Shown: positions 10,459-20,871 of the stretch, one piece after another
Numbering within the stretch: position 1 is the first letter of the stretch
Layout of the letters: each line of letters begins with the position of its first letter
Origin: Raffaelea ambrosiae
Lineage: Eukaryota; Ascomycota; Sordariomycetes; Ophiostomatales; Ophiostomataceae
DNA length: 64,000 nt
Direction: 5' to 3'
Assembly: GCA_002778195.1 (NCBI GenBank)
Contig: PCDI01000001.1
Location: forward strand, 4,985,869-5,049,868
Notes under the pieces: model-generated
What the model was told of the DNA's origin: nothing
The model's input: only the letters and a program-made list of their open reading frames with translations
Database searches by the model: none
Position numbers and translations under genes: made by a program

Positions 10459-12091
10459 TGACCATTTCCGGGGAGCGTGTTCTCGTGTTCTCTGTTCTTC
10501 TGTTCTCTGTTCTCGTGCGCTTCGTGCTCTTCGCTGCGTTCCTGGCGTTCCGTCCTCCTCGTTGTCGTCTATTCAAATGGTTTCTGCAAATTGTGATCAC
10601 CAGTCATCTCTCCAACTGACTTGTTACTCCAGCTTTTTTTTTCTTTTTTCTTTTTCTTTTTCCCGGCACTGAGAGAGAGATCCCCCCCTCCTCCTAGCCC
10701 ACACAAACCCACACCCGCCCCCCGATTGTTAGCACAAGATGATGGGGTAGCATCGGCCCACACACCACTGGGCCTTGATAACAGTCAAGATAAGCAACCG
10801 TTTGAATGTAGTTAGTACGTAAAACAACCGCCTGTCTTTCTTTTCTTCAAAGCTTTCCCAAATGGACCGCTGCTTGGCCGACTGATGTCTGCATGGGAGC
10901 GGATGGATGTCTGCGACAGGGGTCCGGGGACCAGGCTAAGGAAGGGTGGGTTTTACGGAGAAACAAGAACTCGCACGCAAGGGAGTCTGGGTAAATGGCA
11001 CGAGCACAGGTGATGCGAGGAAGTCCTCCAGTTCTGTAGTTAGCTCTCTCGTATCCGAAGCTTCTTAGTGTCTGTTTCTTGGCATGGTCGCCACTCCAAA
11101 TGAAACGAAGATGGCCTTCCGGAGAATTTAAAAATAAAATAGGGACCCATCGGAACATGGCACAAAAGCAGTCAAAAGAAGGCCAAAGGCTGTAGATCGC
11201 GCAGCAGATGACGACACAGCACGGCGAAGTCAACCCAGCGTGGGGACTCGCCAGCCACAGCCGTTACCCGCCACATCCAACCAATCAGATCGTGTGCATG
11301 GATCCACCCAACAACTAGACGAGCTGCCAGTTCTGAACCGTTGAGAACTTTCTGGGAACTGTCATTGGCCTGTTCCTCGAGCTTCATGACCAGAACCGTC
11401 GCCAGCAACACTGGACAGACCCCCAAGCAACTGCAACATACCTCGGTTCAAGTACTCATTGAATATGATCACGGTCCTTGGTACGCAAGCGATGCGACCC
11501 AACGGTGACACAAGCGACACGACTGGCCCCAACAGCTCATTGGAGACGCCTTTCGAACAAGCGGCCAGCTCTGTCTCGTCTCCTCCGGCTGGACCATGCG
11601 TTTGCACTACACGAGACACACACACGCGCCCCAAGTCTGAGCCTTAGTACCGTGGCTATGAATCCTCGCAGGCTCCCATCCATCTCGCTTCCTGCCCCAG
11701 GTTGGGTTAGTCCTGCATCCAAAGATGACATTTGCCAGCTGATGGCAGTCTGTCCACGTCGGCCCTGGGTTTATTCCCACGCTCGCACTCGCATGCGGCT
11801 CGCGCACAGGGACATGCACACCGGCCGTCTGCCAGGGTGAAGCTCCCCTGTTGGGGGGAGGTCCAAGAAGGGGCAACGATGGCACAGACCGTCTTGTCGT
11901 CGGCACAGTGAGGCGAGACCAGGGCAACGGGGATGGCATGCGAGATGTATAAAGGGAGATGTTGCTTGCCTTTCCAGAGAGTGTTGGCTGGTTGTCGGGC
12001 TACCAAGGATACATTCTTTTTCTTCCTCGCTCCACTGCCCGCCCTTCCTTCGTCATCTCCTCGTCCCCAGGTGCCTGCGTCTTCAGCCACC
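10459..12091. other. Intergenic region upstream of two divergent genes
   Basis: About 1.6 kb lies between the regulator start (-) and the carboxypeptidase start (+). It has long T/C-rich and A-rich stretches (for example 10630-10670). I see no convincing coding sequence. A TATA element close to the carboxypeptidase is listed separately. Confidence 0.5.
11948..11953 (+). promoter_or_regulatory. TATA element of the carboxypeptidase gene
   Basis: TATAAA lies 139 bases upstream of the ATG at 12092 and is followed by a pyrimidine-rich leader, as in many moderately expressed fungal genes. This supports 12092 as the ancestral start codon even though the reading frame breaks soon after it. Confidence 0.45.
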
Positions 12092-13942
12092 ATGAAGACT
12101 CCCAGTGTCGTCCTGTGCCTTTGCCTCGGGCCTGGCTTTAGCTGCTGCCCAGTTTCCAGCAGCCCCCACGGGCCTGACCGTCGTGCCGTCTAAACTGAAG
12201 CCTGCGGTGAATATCGCCTACAAAAAGGTTCTGGTCCTCGCCGCCCGTGCATACCTTCCTGCTCGGCATGTGCTTCACTTGTGGTGACACCAACAGACAA
12301 GCATTTGTGAGAAAGGTACCAATGGTTCCTACAGCGGCTTCGTCAGGATCCCCGCCGCGTACACTGAATATAGCGACTTTGACATCAACACCTACTTCCT
12401 GTATTTCCCTGCCCGCAACAACTCCGGCAACGCCCCTCTGACCATCTACCTCGCCGGTGGACCCGGCGAGGCCTCCTCGTACGCGGCGTTCTCCAGCGAG
12501 AGCGGCCCTTGCTATGTCAACACGTTCGGCAACGACGCCATCAACAACCCGTGGTCATGGAACAAAGACGCCAAATGTGCTCTACATTGACCAGCCCACC
12601 ATGGCCGGCTTCTCGTACAGCGGACTAGCCGATGGCACGTACGACCTGCGACAGCAAGTAGTCCACCAACAGATCTTTGGGCCAGACTTGACGCTGCCAC
12701 CGACCAACAGCACGTTTGGCTATGGCACGTTTTCTGACCAGAACCCAAGGCTCACGACCAACACAACCGTCGCCAGTGCCCTGGCCGTTTTGGTATTTGC
12801 CCAGCACTGGCTCACGTCCTTTCCGCCATTCTACACCAGAGTCAACAGCAAGTACATTCAGCATCTGGGGCAACTCGTACGGGGGATTTTGGGTGCCCAT
12901 GGTCGCCACCGTACTCGTCGATTCGTTGCCGCACCTGAAACCTAGCAATCCCCTGTTGACGCAGTACGAGGTCGATGCCATCGGCATCACCAACGGCTGC
13001 ATCGACTTGCGCGAGAGCATGCTGGGCTACATTGACTATTTCCAAAACAACACCTACGGCCTGCCCTTCGTCACCGAGGACGGGGCAAGCCAGGCCTTGC
13101 AAGAATATTGGTTCCGCGAGGATGGCTGCGCGGCCATGATCAGCAACTGCCGCGATGCCGACCCACGCGTCAGCAACGCCACCTCCAACACCATTTGCAA
13201 CAGAGCTCCCCTCGCTTGCCAGTCGATCATTGGATTGTTCGACGCAAACTATAGCCGCTCTCCGTTTGACATCGCCGTCGCCGCCCCCGACGCCTGCCCG
13301 TACCATGTTCCCGTCGCCCAGTACCTCAACCGTGCCGATGTCCAGCGGCAGCTGGGTGTGCCCCCCAACTGGACGGTCGACTCGGCTGTCGTCACGGACC
13401 TCTTTGGTCTGGGCGACCATCTCTCGGCTTGGCTCGGCAACAGCACGGGCGACTCTGTCCGCCAAACGGGCCAGGATTTTGTCGGGTCCCTGCTCAATGG
13501 TGGAGTGCGTGTCGCATTGATCTGCGGCGACCGGGACTACCGGTGCAACTGGCGCTCTGCAGAAGATACGTCCCACGGTCTTCAGTGGACGATGCGAGGC
13601 GCATATCAAGACGCCGGCTACCAAGAACTACAGAATCTGCCAAAGGGTGCCCGCGGCGGCGTCGTGAAACAGGCAGGGCAGCTGTCGCTTACGCGGGCCT
13701 TTGACGCAGGCCATGCCGTGTCGGCCTACTCGCCAGAGCTGGTGTCGGAAATTTTCCGGCGAACGGTCCACGGGCTCAGCGTGGCAACGGGTGATCTCCC
13801 CAGCAACTACAGTGCCATACACACGAATGGGCCAGCTGAGAGTTCTGGCTGGTTGAACACGCTGCCCGCGTCGTCTCCTTTGGAGAACACTTGCATGGTG
13901 GCGGGCGAATTCCTGGAGAAGAATCCCTGGCTGTCGCTGTGA
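12092..13942 (+). pseudogene. Serine carboxypeptidase (peptidase S10) with three frame breaks
   Basis: The protein family is clear. The segments include an ITIYLAGGPGEASS-like oxyanion region, the LYIDQPTMAGFSYS motif, the nucleophile in WGNSYGGF, the Asp in CGDRDYRCNW and the His in FDAGHAVSAY, so a full catalytic triad is encoded. However, the frame changes three times, each time as if one base had been inserted: about 12105-12110 inside the signal peptide, at the AAA near 12571-12573, and near 12853-12856 just before the GNSYGG motif. A 69-nt in-frame stretch at 12228-12296 containing a stop looks like an intron with a weak GTTCTG donor and CAACAG acceptor. After 12856 the frame is open to the stop at 13942. 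Secretion is suggested by the hydrophobic FASGLALAAAQ segment. Either this is a recent pseudogene or the sequence has single-base errors. Confidence 0.8.
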
Positions 13943-14396
13943 GAGAGTGAAAAAAAAATGAAGTCTGCGAATGGACACGACACGGATCTGTGCGGGCAGC
14001 ACAGGATAGCGATTCTGGCGCAAGTCGTTGGCGAAGTGAAAGTGTACATAATTCGATGGAATGAATTGTAAAAAAAAAAAAAAAAAAGAACGTGTTAGTT
14101 GTCAGTTACGATATTGCCACTGTTCCAAGAACTATGATCCGGATCTGGAAGGAGTCCTTGCGGTCGCACCTTCCCCAAGCCATGTGTGTTCTTTCCACTG
14201 ACCGCTCTCTGACTCAGAACAGGCCAATTGGCCATTCCTCGCTCGAAACTGAACCGCTTTAAAGATCGCGAGACCCTGAGAAATCCCGACCCTACTGTAT
14301 ACAGAAACCCATCGATCTTCGACTTTTCCTTCCACTGCCACGTTCAACTTGACTTTTCTTTTTTTCCAAGACTTATCCTCTTGCCTACCACCCACT
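13943..14396. other. Intergenic region with A18 tract
   Basis: This is the 3' flank of the carboxypeptidase and the 5' flank of the GlnRS relic. A near-uninterrupted A18 run lies near 14071-14088, and T/C-rich sequence precedes the relic's ATG. I see no gene. Confidence 0.5.
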
Positions 14397-15442
14397 ATGA
14401 CGGATGCCTGGCGGACGCCTTTGCAGAGAGCATCTCCAAAGTCCAGCTGGACGAGGCGACCGGCGAAATGGCCACCAAGGACGAACTCAAGCAGCGCATG
14501 AAGGAGCGGGAGACGGCCGCGGCCACGCACGAATCCAGAGAAGAAGCGGCTGCCAAGGAAGCAGTCGCGAAAGGAGAAGACGCAAAATGCCTCGGCTGCG
14601 GCCAAAGCCACTCTCCCCAAACCGGCCCCGAGAGGAGCGCACGATCGACCCCAAACAACACGTTCAAGGGTCGGCTTCCTCGATGAGGTCTTCCCGCATC
14701 CGGCCCATCAAGCCCGTGAAGACCCGGTTCCCACCCGCGCCCAATGGCTTCCTGCACATTGGCCACGCCAAGGCCATTGCCGTCCACTTTGGCTCGGCAA
14801 GTATAGGCCCGCAGGAGGTGTTCCTGTGGGTGAAGCAAGGTGGGTGTGCGCAAGGCAGCAGAGTAGATGTTTTTAGTGGGGTGCATGCTTTTGGTGGAAT
14901 GAATGCCGTTGCGAGACATGCATATGATTGTTCAACTGCTATTAAGTTTTCTCGCAGAGTGAGTAAGACACCGTCCAAGCGGTCTTCTTTCCGGGTCCCC
15001 AAGCATCTAACAAAACCAGTATCACAGACAACAACCCCCCGATGTGGGATCTTGCCGCCTGCCGTGTCCTCGAGGTATGCCAAACCGCTCTTTTCAGCCT
15101 GCTCTAACTTGTGCTGCACATTCTAACCTTCTCCAGACGCCACACTACCGAACAGGCGCAAAATGGAGGATCTATCCCACATACGACTTCACACACTGTC
15201 TGGATGATTCCTACGAGGGCATTGTAACGAAATATCCTCAAGATGGTCGAGAGAAAGATTGTCCGTGGCTGGAACGACCATCGTCTGTACACACTGATTA
15301 TCATCAAGTGCCGCAGCGTCCCGCGGGATGCTATCCTCGAGTTTTTCAACGAGGCCACAGCCCAAAGAGCCAAGTGGTCCACTCGAACGCGCTGATCGAG
15401 CTGGGCTTTGACGAGGTGAAGAAGCGCGCCCCGACGATTTAG
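14397..15442 (+). pseudogene. Glutaminyl-tRNA synthetase relic
   Basis: Pieces of a class I Gln-tRNA synthetase occur in the right order but in different frames. They are an N-terminal Lys/Glu-rich segment (KVQLDEATGEM, ending near NNTFK then GFLDEV in another frame), the ATP-site segment TRFPPAPNGFLHIGHAKA (HIGH motif, about 14725-14780), the TDNNPPMWDLAA segment (about 15025-15058), the KWRIYPTYDFTHCL segment (about 15160-15205), and an IVRGWNDHRLYTL segment (about 15255-15300). The stretch between HIGH and PPMWDL, including the family LRFDDTNP motif, is gone, as are the KMSKS-type loop and all C-terminal anticodon-binding domains. Total length is about 1 kb where a complete gene needs about 2 kb. 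It cannot encode a working synthetase, so a full-length copy must exist elsewhere in the genome. Confidence 0.85.
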
Positions 15443-16042
15443 AAAGAATTGGCGGACGAAAGGAACAAAGTTTGCAAATTGTAGAAATGAGAGTTGTCTA
15501 CGAGTACAATTAAAAGCTTCTGGCGGTTATTGGTATAATACGGCGTGTTAACGGGGTTCTGTTCTGTACGTTGTCCTGTTCTCTTTTCATGGGAGCTGAA
15601 CAACTTGTTTTGTTTTTGTTTATGCCGGGCCACGTCTTTTTCACTGTGACCCTACCCTGCTGCTGCCGCTGCTGTTGTTACTATTGTCTTCTTGTTTAGA
15701 GAGGGGGTTCCAATGGGTACACAAACTTTTAAGGCTGCCTGCCAAATGTTTTACTCACGCGTCATTCACCTCGACCCCCTCTCTCTTACTGGCCAGGCAG
15801 CCCTCTCTCCGTTTGTCGTCCTTCCCGCCACCTATATATTTCTCTCCTGGTGATTTCTTCTCGTTTCAAACTCTCCCTTCTTCTCTCCCTCTTTTCTGAC
15901 TATGCTTCTGCTTTGGATCAGCGCTGCCATCAGAAAACCATCCTCCGAAGCATCCAACTAGCATCTCGGCCGGGCAACGAAAGCAAAGCAGAGCCTGGCC
16001 CACGAAGCAGGCCAAGAAGTCACGTCAGAATCAAAGGCCATC
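15443..16042. other. Pyrimidine-rich intergenic region
   Basis: About 600 bases sit between the GlnRS relic and the RNA ligase. The final 200 bases are strongly CT-rich on the + strand, and TATATA occurs near 15833-15838, about 205 bases upstream of the ligase ATG. I see no gene here. Confidence 0.5.
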
Positions 16043-17905
16043 ATGAATTCTGCAACGAAACTGGGACCGGGCTCCTCTGAGGCCGCCACCGCTGGCTCGA
16101 AGCCTGAATCATCGAAATCGACGGCTGGGCCGAGCCTGACATCGGGCACCCCAACCACAGATCTGGACTCGACAGAGACCAACATCATGGATGATGAGCC
16201 TGCCAAGCGGAAGCTCGTTACGCTCCGCAAGATCATTGGCAAGCGCACCATCACCGACTGCCCGCACCTGGAGACCGTCATCCTCGAGGGCGGCTGGAAG
16301 GTCGTCGTCGAACGCGGTCGCAACTTCCGCGTCCACCACCTGGTCGTCTACTTTGCCATCGACAGCTTCATACCGGCAGACGACCGCCGCATGTGGGACT
16401 TCCAAAGCAGCATGATCCCGTTCGAAGGCCAGCTCGGCTACCATGTCCACACGCGCGTTGTTGCTGGCCACATCTCGCAGGGGCTGGTGTTTCAGCTGTG
16501 GTCGTGCCCGGAGATTCTCCATGTCCTCGAAGCAGCCAAGCGCAGGGAGGGTCCCCAGGGCTAGACCAGGGCCTCCAGGAGGGCGTTTGACGACATCCTG
16601 CACGTCGTCAAGTGGGAGCAGGACGCCGACCTCGTCGATCGCCGCGTGCTGGGCCCGCCGCCGGCTGTGTTTACGTTTCCGGGTTACTACCGAGCCCAGG
16701 ACCTGCTCGAGCTCGACTCCGTTTTGAAGCGGTTTTCTGGCACTGGCTACAGCGGCAGCAAAGGAGGGGGGGGAGGAGGAGTGTACGGCTGGCACTCCTC
16801 CGCTGCAGAGTCAACCCCGGGTCATCATGCTCAGCAGTGGCTCGACACCTACCAGGTGACGGAGAAGTTGGACGGCCGCACCATGTGTGTCTACCACATG
16901 GCGGCGGGGTCCGACTGGATCAAGAGCCTGCCACCGCTGTCCAGGGGATACGAATACCCTTCGACGACAGAGGATGGGGGGCGTGTGGGCGTGTGCTGCC
17001 ATTGTGCCGACCTGATGCCCGCATCTGTATGCGAGTTCTGGGACACGGCCTGGCGGAACAACCTGATCATGCTGGTCGGCAAAATGGCAGGAGCCACATT
17101 CACCTACTCCGTGCCAACAATCACACTGGATGCCTCCGGACAGTTCATGGATACCAAGGCCAGAAACTACAAGGGCGATGCCGAGATCCAGGAGACACGC
17201 GCGGCGTGCAACACGGACGCAGAATCAGCCGAGACGAAACTAGACGAGACAAAGGATGCCTTGCTCGCCGAAATCAACATTGCTGGCCTGGTGATCTCGT
17301 CTTCGGCTTCGGCTGGGAATACCAAGGAAGAGGCAGCTCCCCACACAGGCGAGGCTACCGACACGACCGGCGGTCCCAGCACGTCGGAGACGCCCACCGA
17401 CGCCTCTACCCCGGGCAAGCACCAGATGTCGGTCCGTGTCGGCCACAACCTTGCCCTCTTTGGTGAACTCTGCGGTCCCAACATTCATGGCAACCCCCTG
17501 CACCTGCCGCACCACGAGTTCTATGCGTTCGCCATCTACGACATTGACCGACAGCGCTCCCTGCCTGTCGCGGCCACCGAGGCCATTTGTGCCGAGCTGG
17601 GCATTCGCCATGTTCCCGTCATTGGCTACACGCGTCTCTGGCACCTGGCCACGGACATGGAGCATCTTCTCGAGACAGCCGAGGGCGAGAGCCGGGTTGC
17701 CCCGGTGAACCGCGAGGGCATCGTCCTGCGCCAGGCTGGCCAGTACAGCCGCGTTCAGTACGGGTCTTCGGCGACGGTGGATGACCGCGACGGCATCCCG
17801 CGCGATGTGGACGACGAAGACGAGAAGAACGGCTGGGAGCGGAGCTGCAGCCGTGGAGTCATCAAGGTGATTTCCAACTCCTGGCTTCTGGAGGGGGACC
17901 GCTAA
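16043..17905 (+). CDS. DRB0094-type RNA ligase with an in-frame amber codon
   Basis: A low-complexity N-terminus (about residues 1-50) precedes the domain seen in the Deinococcus DRB0094/Rnl-like ligases: a small N-terminal module with GGWKVVVERGRNFRVHHLVV and VYFAIDSFIPAD, then the nucleotidyltransferase core. Core motifs are visible: the adenylated Lys in TEKLDGRTMCVY (motif I), ALFGELCGPNIHG (motif III region), REGIVLR (motif IV) and IKVISNSWLL (motif V). A Ser/Thr/Glu-rich insert lies between motifs I and III. TAG at 16562-16564 interrupts the frame, which is otherwise open with continuous family resemblance on both sides (ISQGLVFQL before, FDDILHVVKWEQ after). A 78-nt GT-AG pair at 16487-16564 would remove the stop in frame, but the donor GTGTTT is weak and family sequence would be lost. 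The ligase's substrate in fungi is unknown to me. Confidence 0.75.
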
Positions 17906-18059
17906 AAGAAAAGGGTGGATCGAATAGGCAAGCGCAAGATGCGAGATGTGTTTGGATTGAGAGATGCGTTCAGGGAGGAAATGAGAATGAACTGAAATTG
18001 TTCTACGGATGAATGGAAAAAGTCGGGCGAATTTGTGTTGGTACCAGGGTCGACTGCAT

Positions 18060-19296
18060 CTACTCCATGTTCATGTCGGCCTCGGCGAGGCCCGGCAGTG
18101 TTGTGAGCCCTAGCTTGTTAGCACGACGGAACTCGGAGAGCATTGGGAGTCGGAAGGTATGAGAACCGAGGAGAAAATGAGAACAGAACAGAAAATGAAA
18201 TTGGGAGATCCACTGACAGCCATCAATGTCCTCCTTGACGGTGTCCGGCACCGTGCACTTGTTCTGCTCCTCGATCGTCTGCGATTGGAGAGTCGGGCAG
18301 TCGACGTAGCAGGGGCTGTCCATGGCCCGCTGCAAGGCGTCGCCCTTCCATCCAAACATGTAGTCGCCGTGGCTGCCGTAGCCCGACGCGTCGCCCATGG
18401 ACCACACAAACGGCTGGCTGCCGTCTGCGGGCCACAGGTCCTTGTCGTTGAACGGCGTCGTGTCCCAGATCGTCTCGTACATGAGCTGCGGGAGGTGCAC
18501 CGGATGCGTGTCCGGACAGGCGCCGCCGGTCTCGAAGTAGGTCCCGTTCACCGGGTAGGCGACGTGGTCCTGGTGGTTGGGCGAGTCCAGGTGGACGCCG
18601 TCCCAGCACGTCGGGAAGCGCAGGTTCGCCATGATGCCCGCCCGGCAGGGCGCCCGGGGCAGCGCCATGGTCTCGGGCGCGCGCGTGTTCAGGTCGCGGA
18701 GGCACGTGTACGAGATCTGGCGGTACTTGCGCGCCTGCGCCAGCGTGCGGAAGCTGGCGTCGCCCGTGAGCATGCGGAACCCCGGCCGGAAGGCCGTCAC
18801 TTTGGACGTTTGCCGCATGTCAAACAGCGGGTCCTGCATGTAGTAGACCGTCATGCCGCCGCCGCGGGTGCCCTCCATGCCCAGGTTGGCGCGCTGCTGG
18901 ACGCGCCGGAAGGTGCCGTTGCGGGCGCGGAAGAAGAGCACGGCGGTCCAGTAGTTGGAAAAGTCCTCGGCGAACTGGCAGGTGGTGCAGGTCGAGAGCG
19001 AGGGCAGGTCGTGGACGACGGGCTCCATGGTTCGGTTGAAGGAGTTCTGGGGGGGGGGGGGGGGGGGTGGGTGTTAGTTAGGATTCCTGTCCTAACCAGA
19101 GAAGCATGTTCTTTTTGGTTTTCTTCGCCATACATACACCGCCAATGATCTGGTGAAGATGGGCCGACGGCAGCTGGCCCGGGTTCACCAGAGGGTCGAG
19201 TCGTTCGACGACCAGCTGGGAGCATCCGAACCGCAGGAGGCCATGGGCTGCTGGAGCACCCAAGAGGATGCTGGCGAGAAACCGATTCCAATGCAT
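18060..19296 (-). CDS. Secreted DUF1996-domain protein
   Basis: The model is complement(join(18060..18109, 18218..19046, 19138..19296)), 345 residues. The first intron has a perfect GTATGT donor and the second GTCAGT with a GCTAAC branch; both phases close and restore the family phrases HQIIGG-NSFNRTM and DIDG-WLTTLPG. The start at 19296 gives a signal peptide (about 19 residues, ASILLGAPAAHG). The mature protein shows DUF1996 landmarks: RFGCSQLVVERLDPLVNPGQ, PSAHLHQIIGG, FRMLTGD, FPTCWDG and HVAYP. No WSC or GPI signal follows. Function is unknown; the family is common among secreted fungal proteins. The first intron ends in a long poly-C run directly before the acceptor. Confidence 0.9.
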
Positions 19297-20433
19297 GGCT
19301 AAGCTCGTGGGTTGGCATGCAGTGAAGGGTTTTTGTTGATGTTGTGTCAAAAGGGACATTCGCATTACTTATCTCGCACCAAGACCAACATCACAACTTT
19401 TCCGGCTGATCACGGGGCTAATACTGGCTGCAGTATTAAAATGATATACATTGCCCATAGAGTCCTGATTTGCGTGCCACCCTGGTGTAGATTTGAGTGT
19501 GCTTCCAAGACTTGGCACTTTGTTTTGCCATATCCCATTCTTAGGATGTTTTGGGAGATTTTTGATTTTTTTAGTTTTCTTTTCAATTTGCGATGTGAGC
19601 ACTTTTTCTTGAGAAGAGCCAAGTTTCCAAAGTATTGGTACTCAGTGATGAGCTTAGACAGTCTGTGTATCCAAGCCATGGCATGGTTTTGATCACAACG
19701 ACAAAAAATGTTTCAACAGCGGATACAGGGGATTTTCCACGTCAATACGGCACTACTATCGCCAACGAAGATCATTGGACCAGATATCAAAATCCGGCAG
19801 ACACGAGTTTAACCCCCGTCCAATGGTTGAATGCATCTTTTTTTCAGCCGTGTAAAACCCCCATCATTTATTTCATGTCAAACCACCCAGTTGGACAAAA
19901 GGCCCGGGATTTTGAACTGGCAGATATCAACCTGGACTTGTGGAAGCTAAGAGAGAAGTAGGTGGATAATAGGATGTCCAAATGTGAGAGCGACACACTG
20001 TGTTAGAGCCCCCCTGGCGCCAGTCGGAGGTTTGATCCTGTCTTCGAAACGAGAATGGGCTTCTGCATACAGAACATACGGCTTTTGTTGGCGTCATTCT
20101 AACGCAGCGGCCATCTATGACGAACAGCAGAAGTCACAACTGGTCAGGCCTCCACTAATTCGTAACCTTTTGCTTTTCTTTTTTATTTACTTTTGTCGTC
20201 ATTGCCATTATTTATCTCGCTAGTGTACTTTCATGCCGTCCATCGCCAACAGTCATTTTGCTCAAGTAACGGCCGTTAGCTAGCCTGCATATGACGATTG
20301 AGATGCGCTAGTCGGGTGTTGGACAAATATATGCCAGGCTGTGAATTCCATTGCTTTCAGTATGCGCGAAGACACGACAATACTTTTCATGTTACAGTAT
20401 CACACAAATTCCACGAACACGTCGACCATCACC
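19297..20433. other. Gene-poor A/T-rich intergenic region
   Basis: About 1.1 kb upstream of both the DUF1996 gene (-) and the small membrane protein (+). Composition is visibly more A/T-rich than in the coding blocks, with T-rich runs near 19550-19610 and 20165-20220. I found no protein-like ORF. Confidence 0.5.
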
Positions 20434-20871
20434 ATGTCTGCTCTGGCGCCCACAAAGCGGAAAAAGCCACTTCGAATCATCGTCGACGAGGCTTTTGACC
20501 ACCGCTTCAACCCAGTTCACAAAGTCTTCGGCTGCTACGGCTACTGGATCCAGGCTCACGTCTTCCAAATTCCCGATCGCTACGGTTTCTTCACAGACGG
20601 GCCGCCACGCCACCAGGCCCGCCAGGGATTCCTAGCCGCTTCGCTCATCTTTCATAGTGGCATTTTCATTCTTTTGGGCACTCTTGCCATTTGGCTGCCA
20701 GTGTTTGGCAGCCATGGTCTCGTCTTCGTGCTTCTGTCCATCTTGACATTGATGTGGGCCGCTTTGGTGATGCTTTTTTGGTACGTGTCGGGACAGGAAG
20801 CATGCTACAAGCCAGGATACGAGTGGGAACCATGGAGGTTCGAGGAAGAAATCGCAGTCAAGTGGGAATAG
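20434..20871 (+). CDS. Small two-helix membrane protein of unknown function
   Basis: I do not recognise the family. From the ATG at 20434, which has a good context (ATCACC before it), it encodes 145 residues: a basic start (TKRKKPLR), a Tyr/Phe-rich segment (KVFGCYGYWIQAHVFQIPDRYGF), two adjacent hydrophobic helices (about residues 69-91 and 95-116), and an acidic, Trp-containing tail. The order suggests a hairpin membrane protein with both ends on the same side. The frame stays open further upstream but without another ATG, so the shorter start is preferred. No neighbour gives a functional clue. Confidence 0.55.
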   Translation: MSALAPTKRKKPLRIIVDEAFDHRFNPVHKVFGCYGYWIQAHVFQIPDRYGFFTDGPPRHQARQGFLAASLIFHSGIFILLGTLAIWLPVFGSHGLVFVLLSILTLMWAALVMLFWYVSGQEACYKPGYEWEPWRFEEEIAVKWE

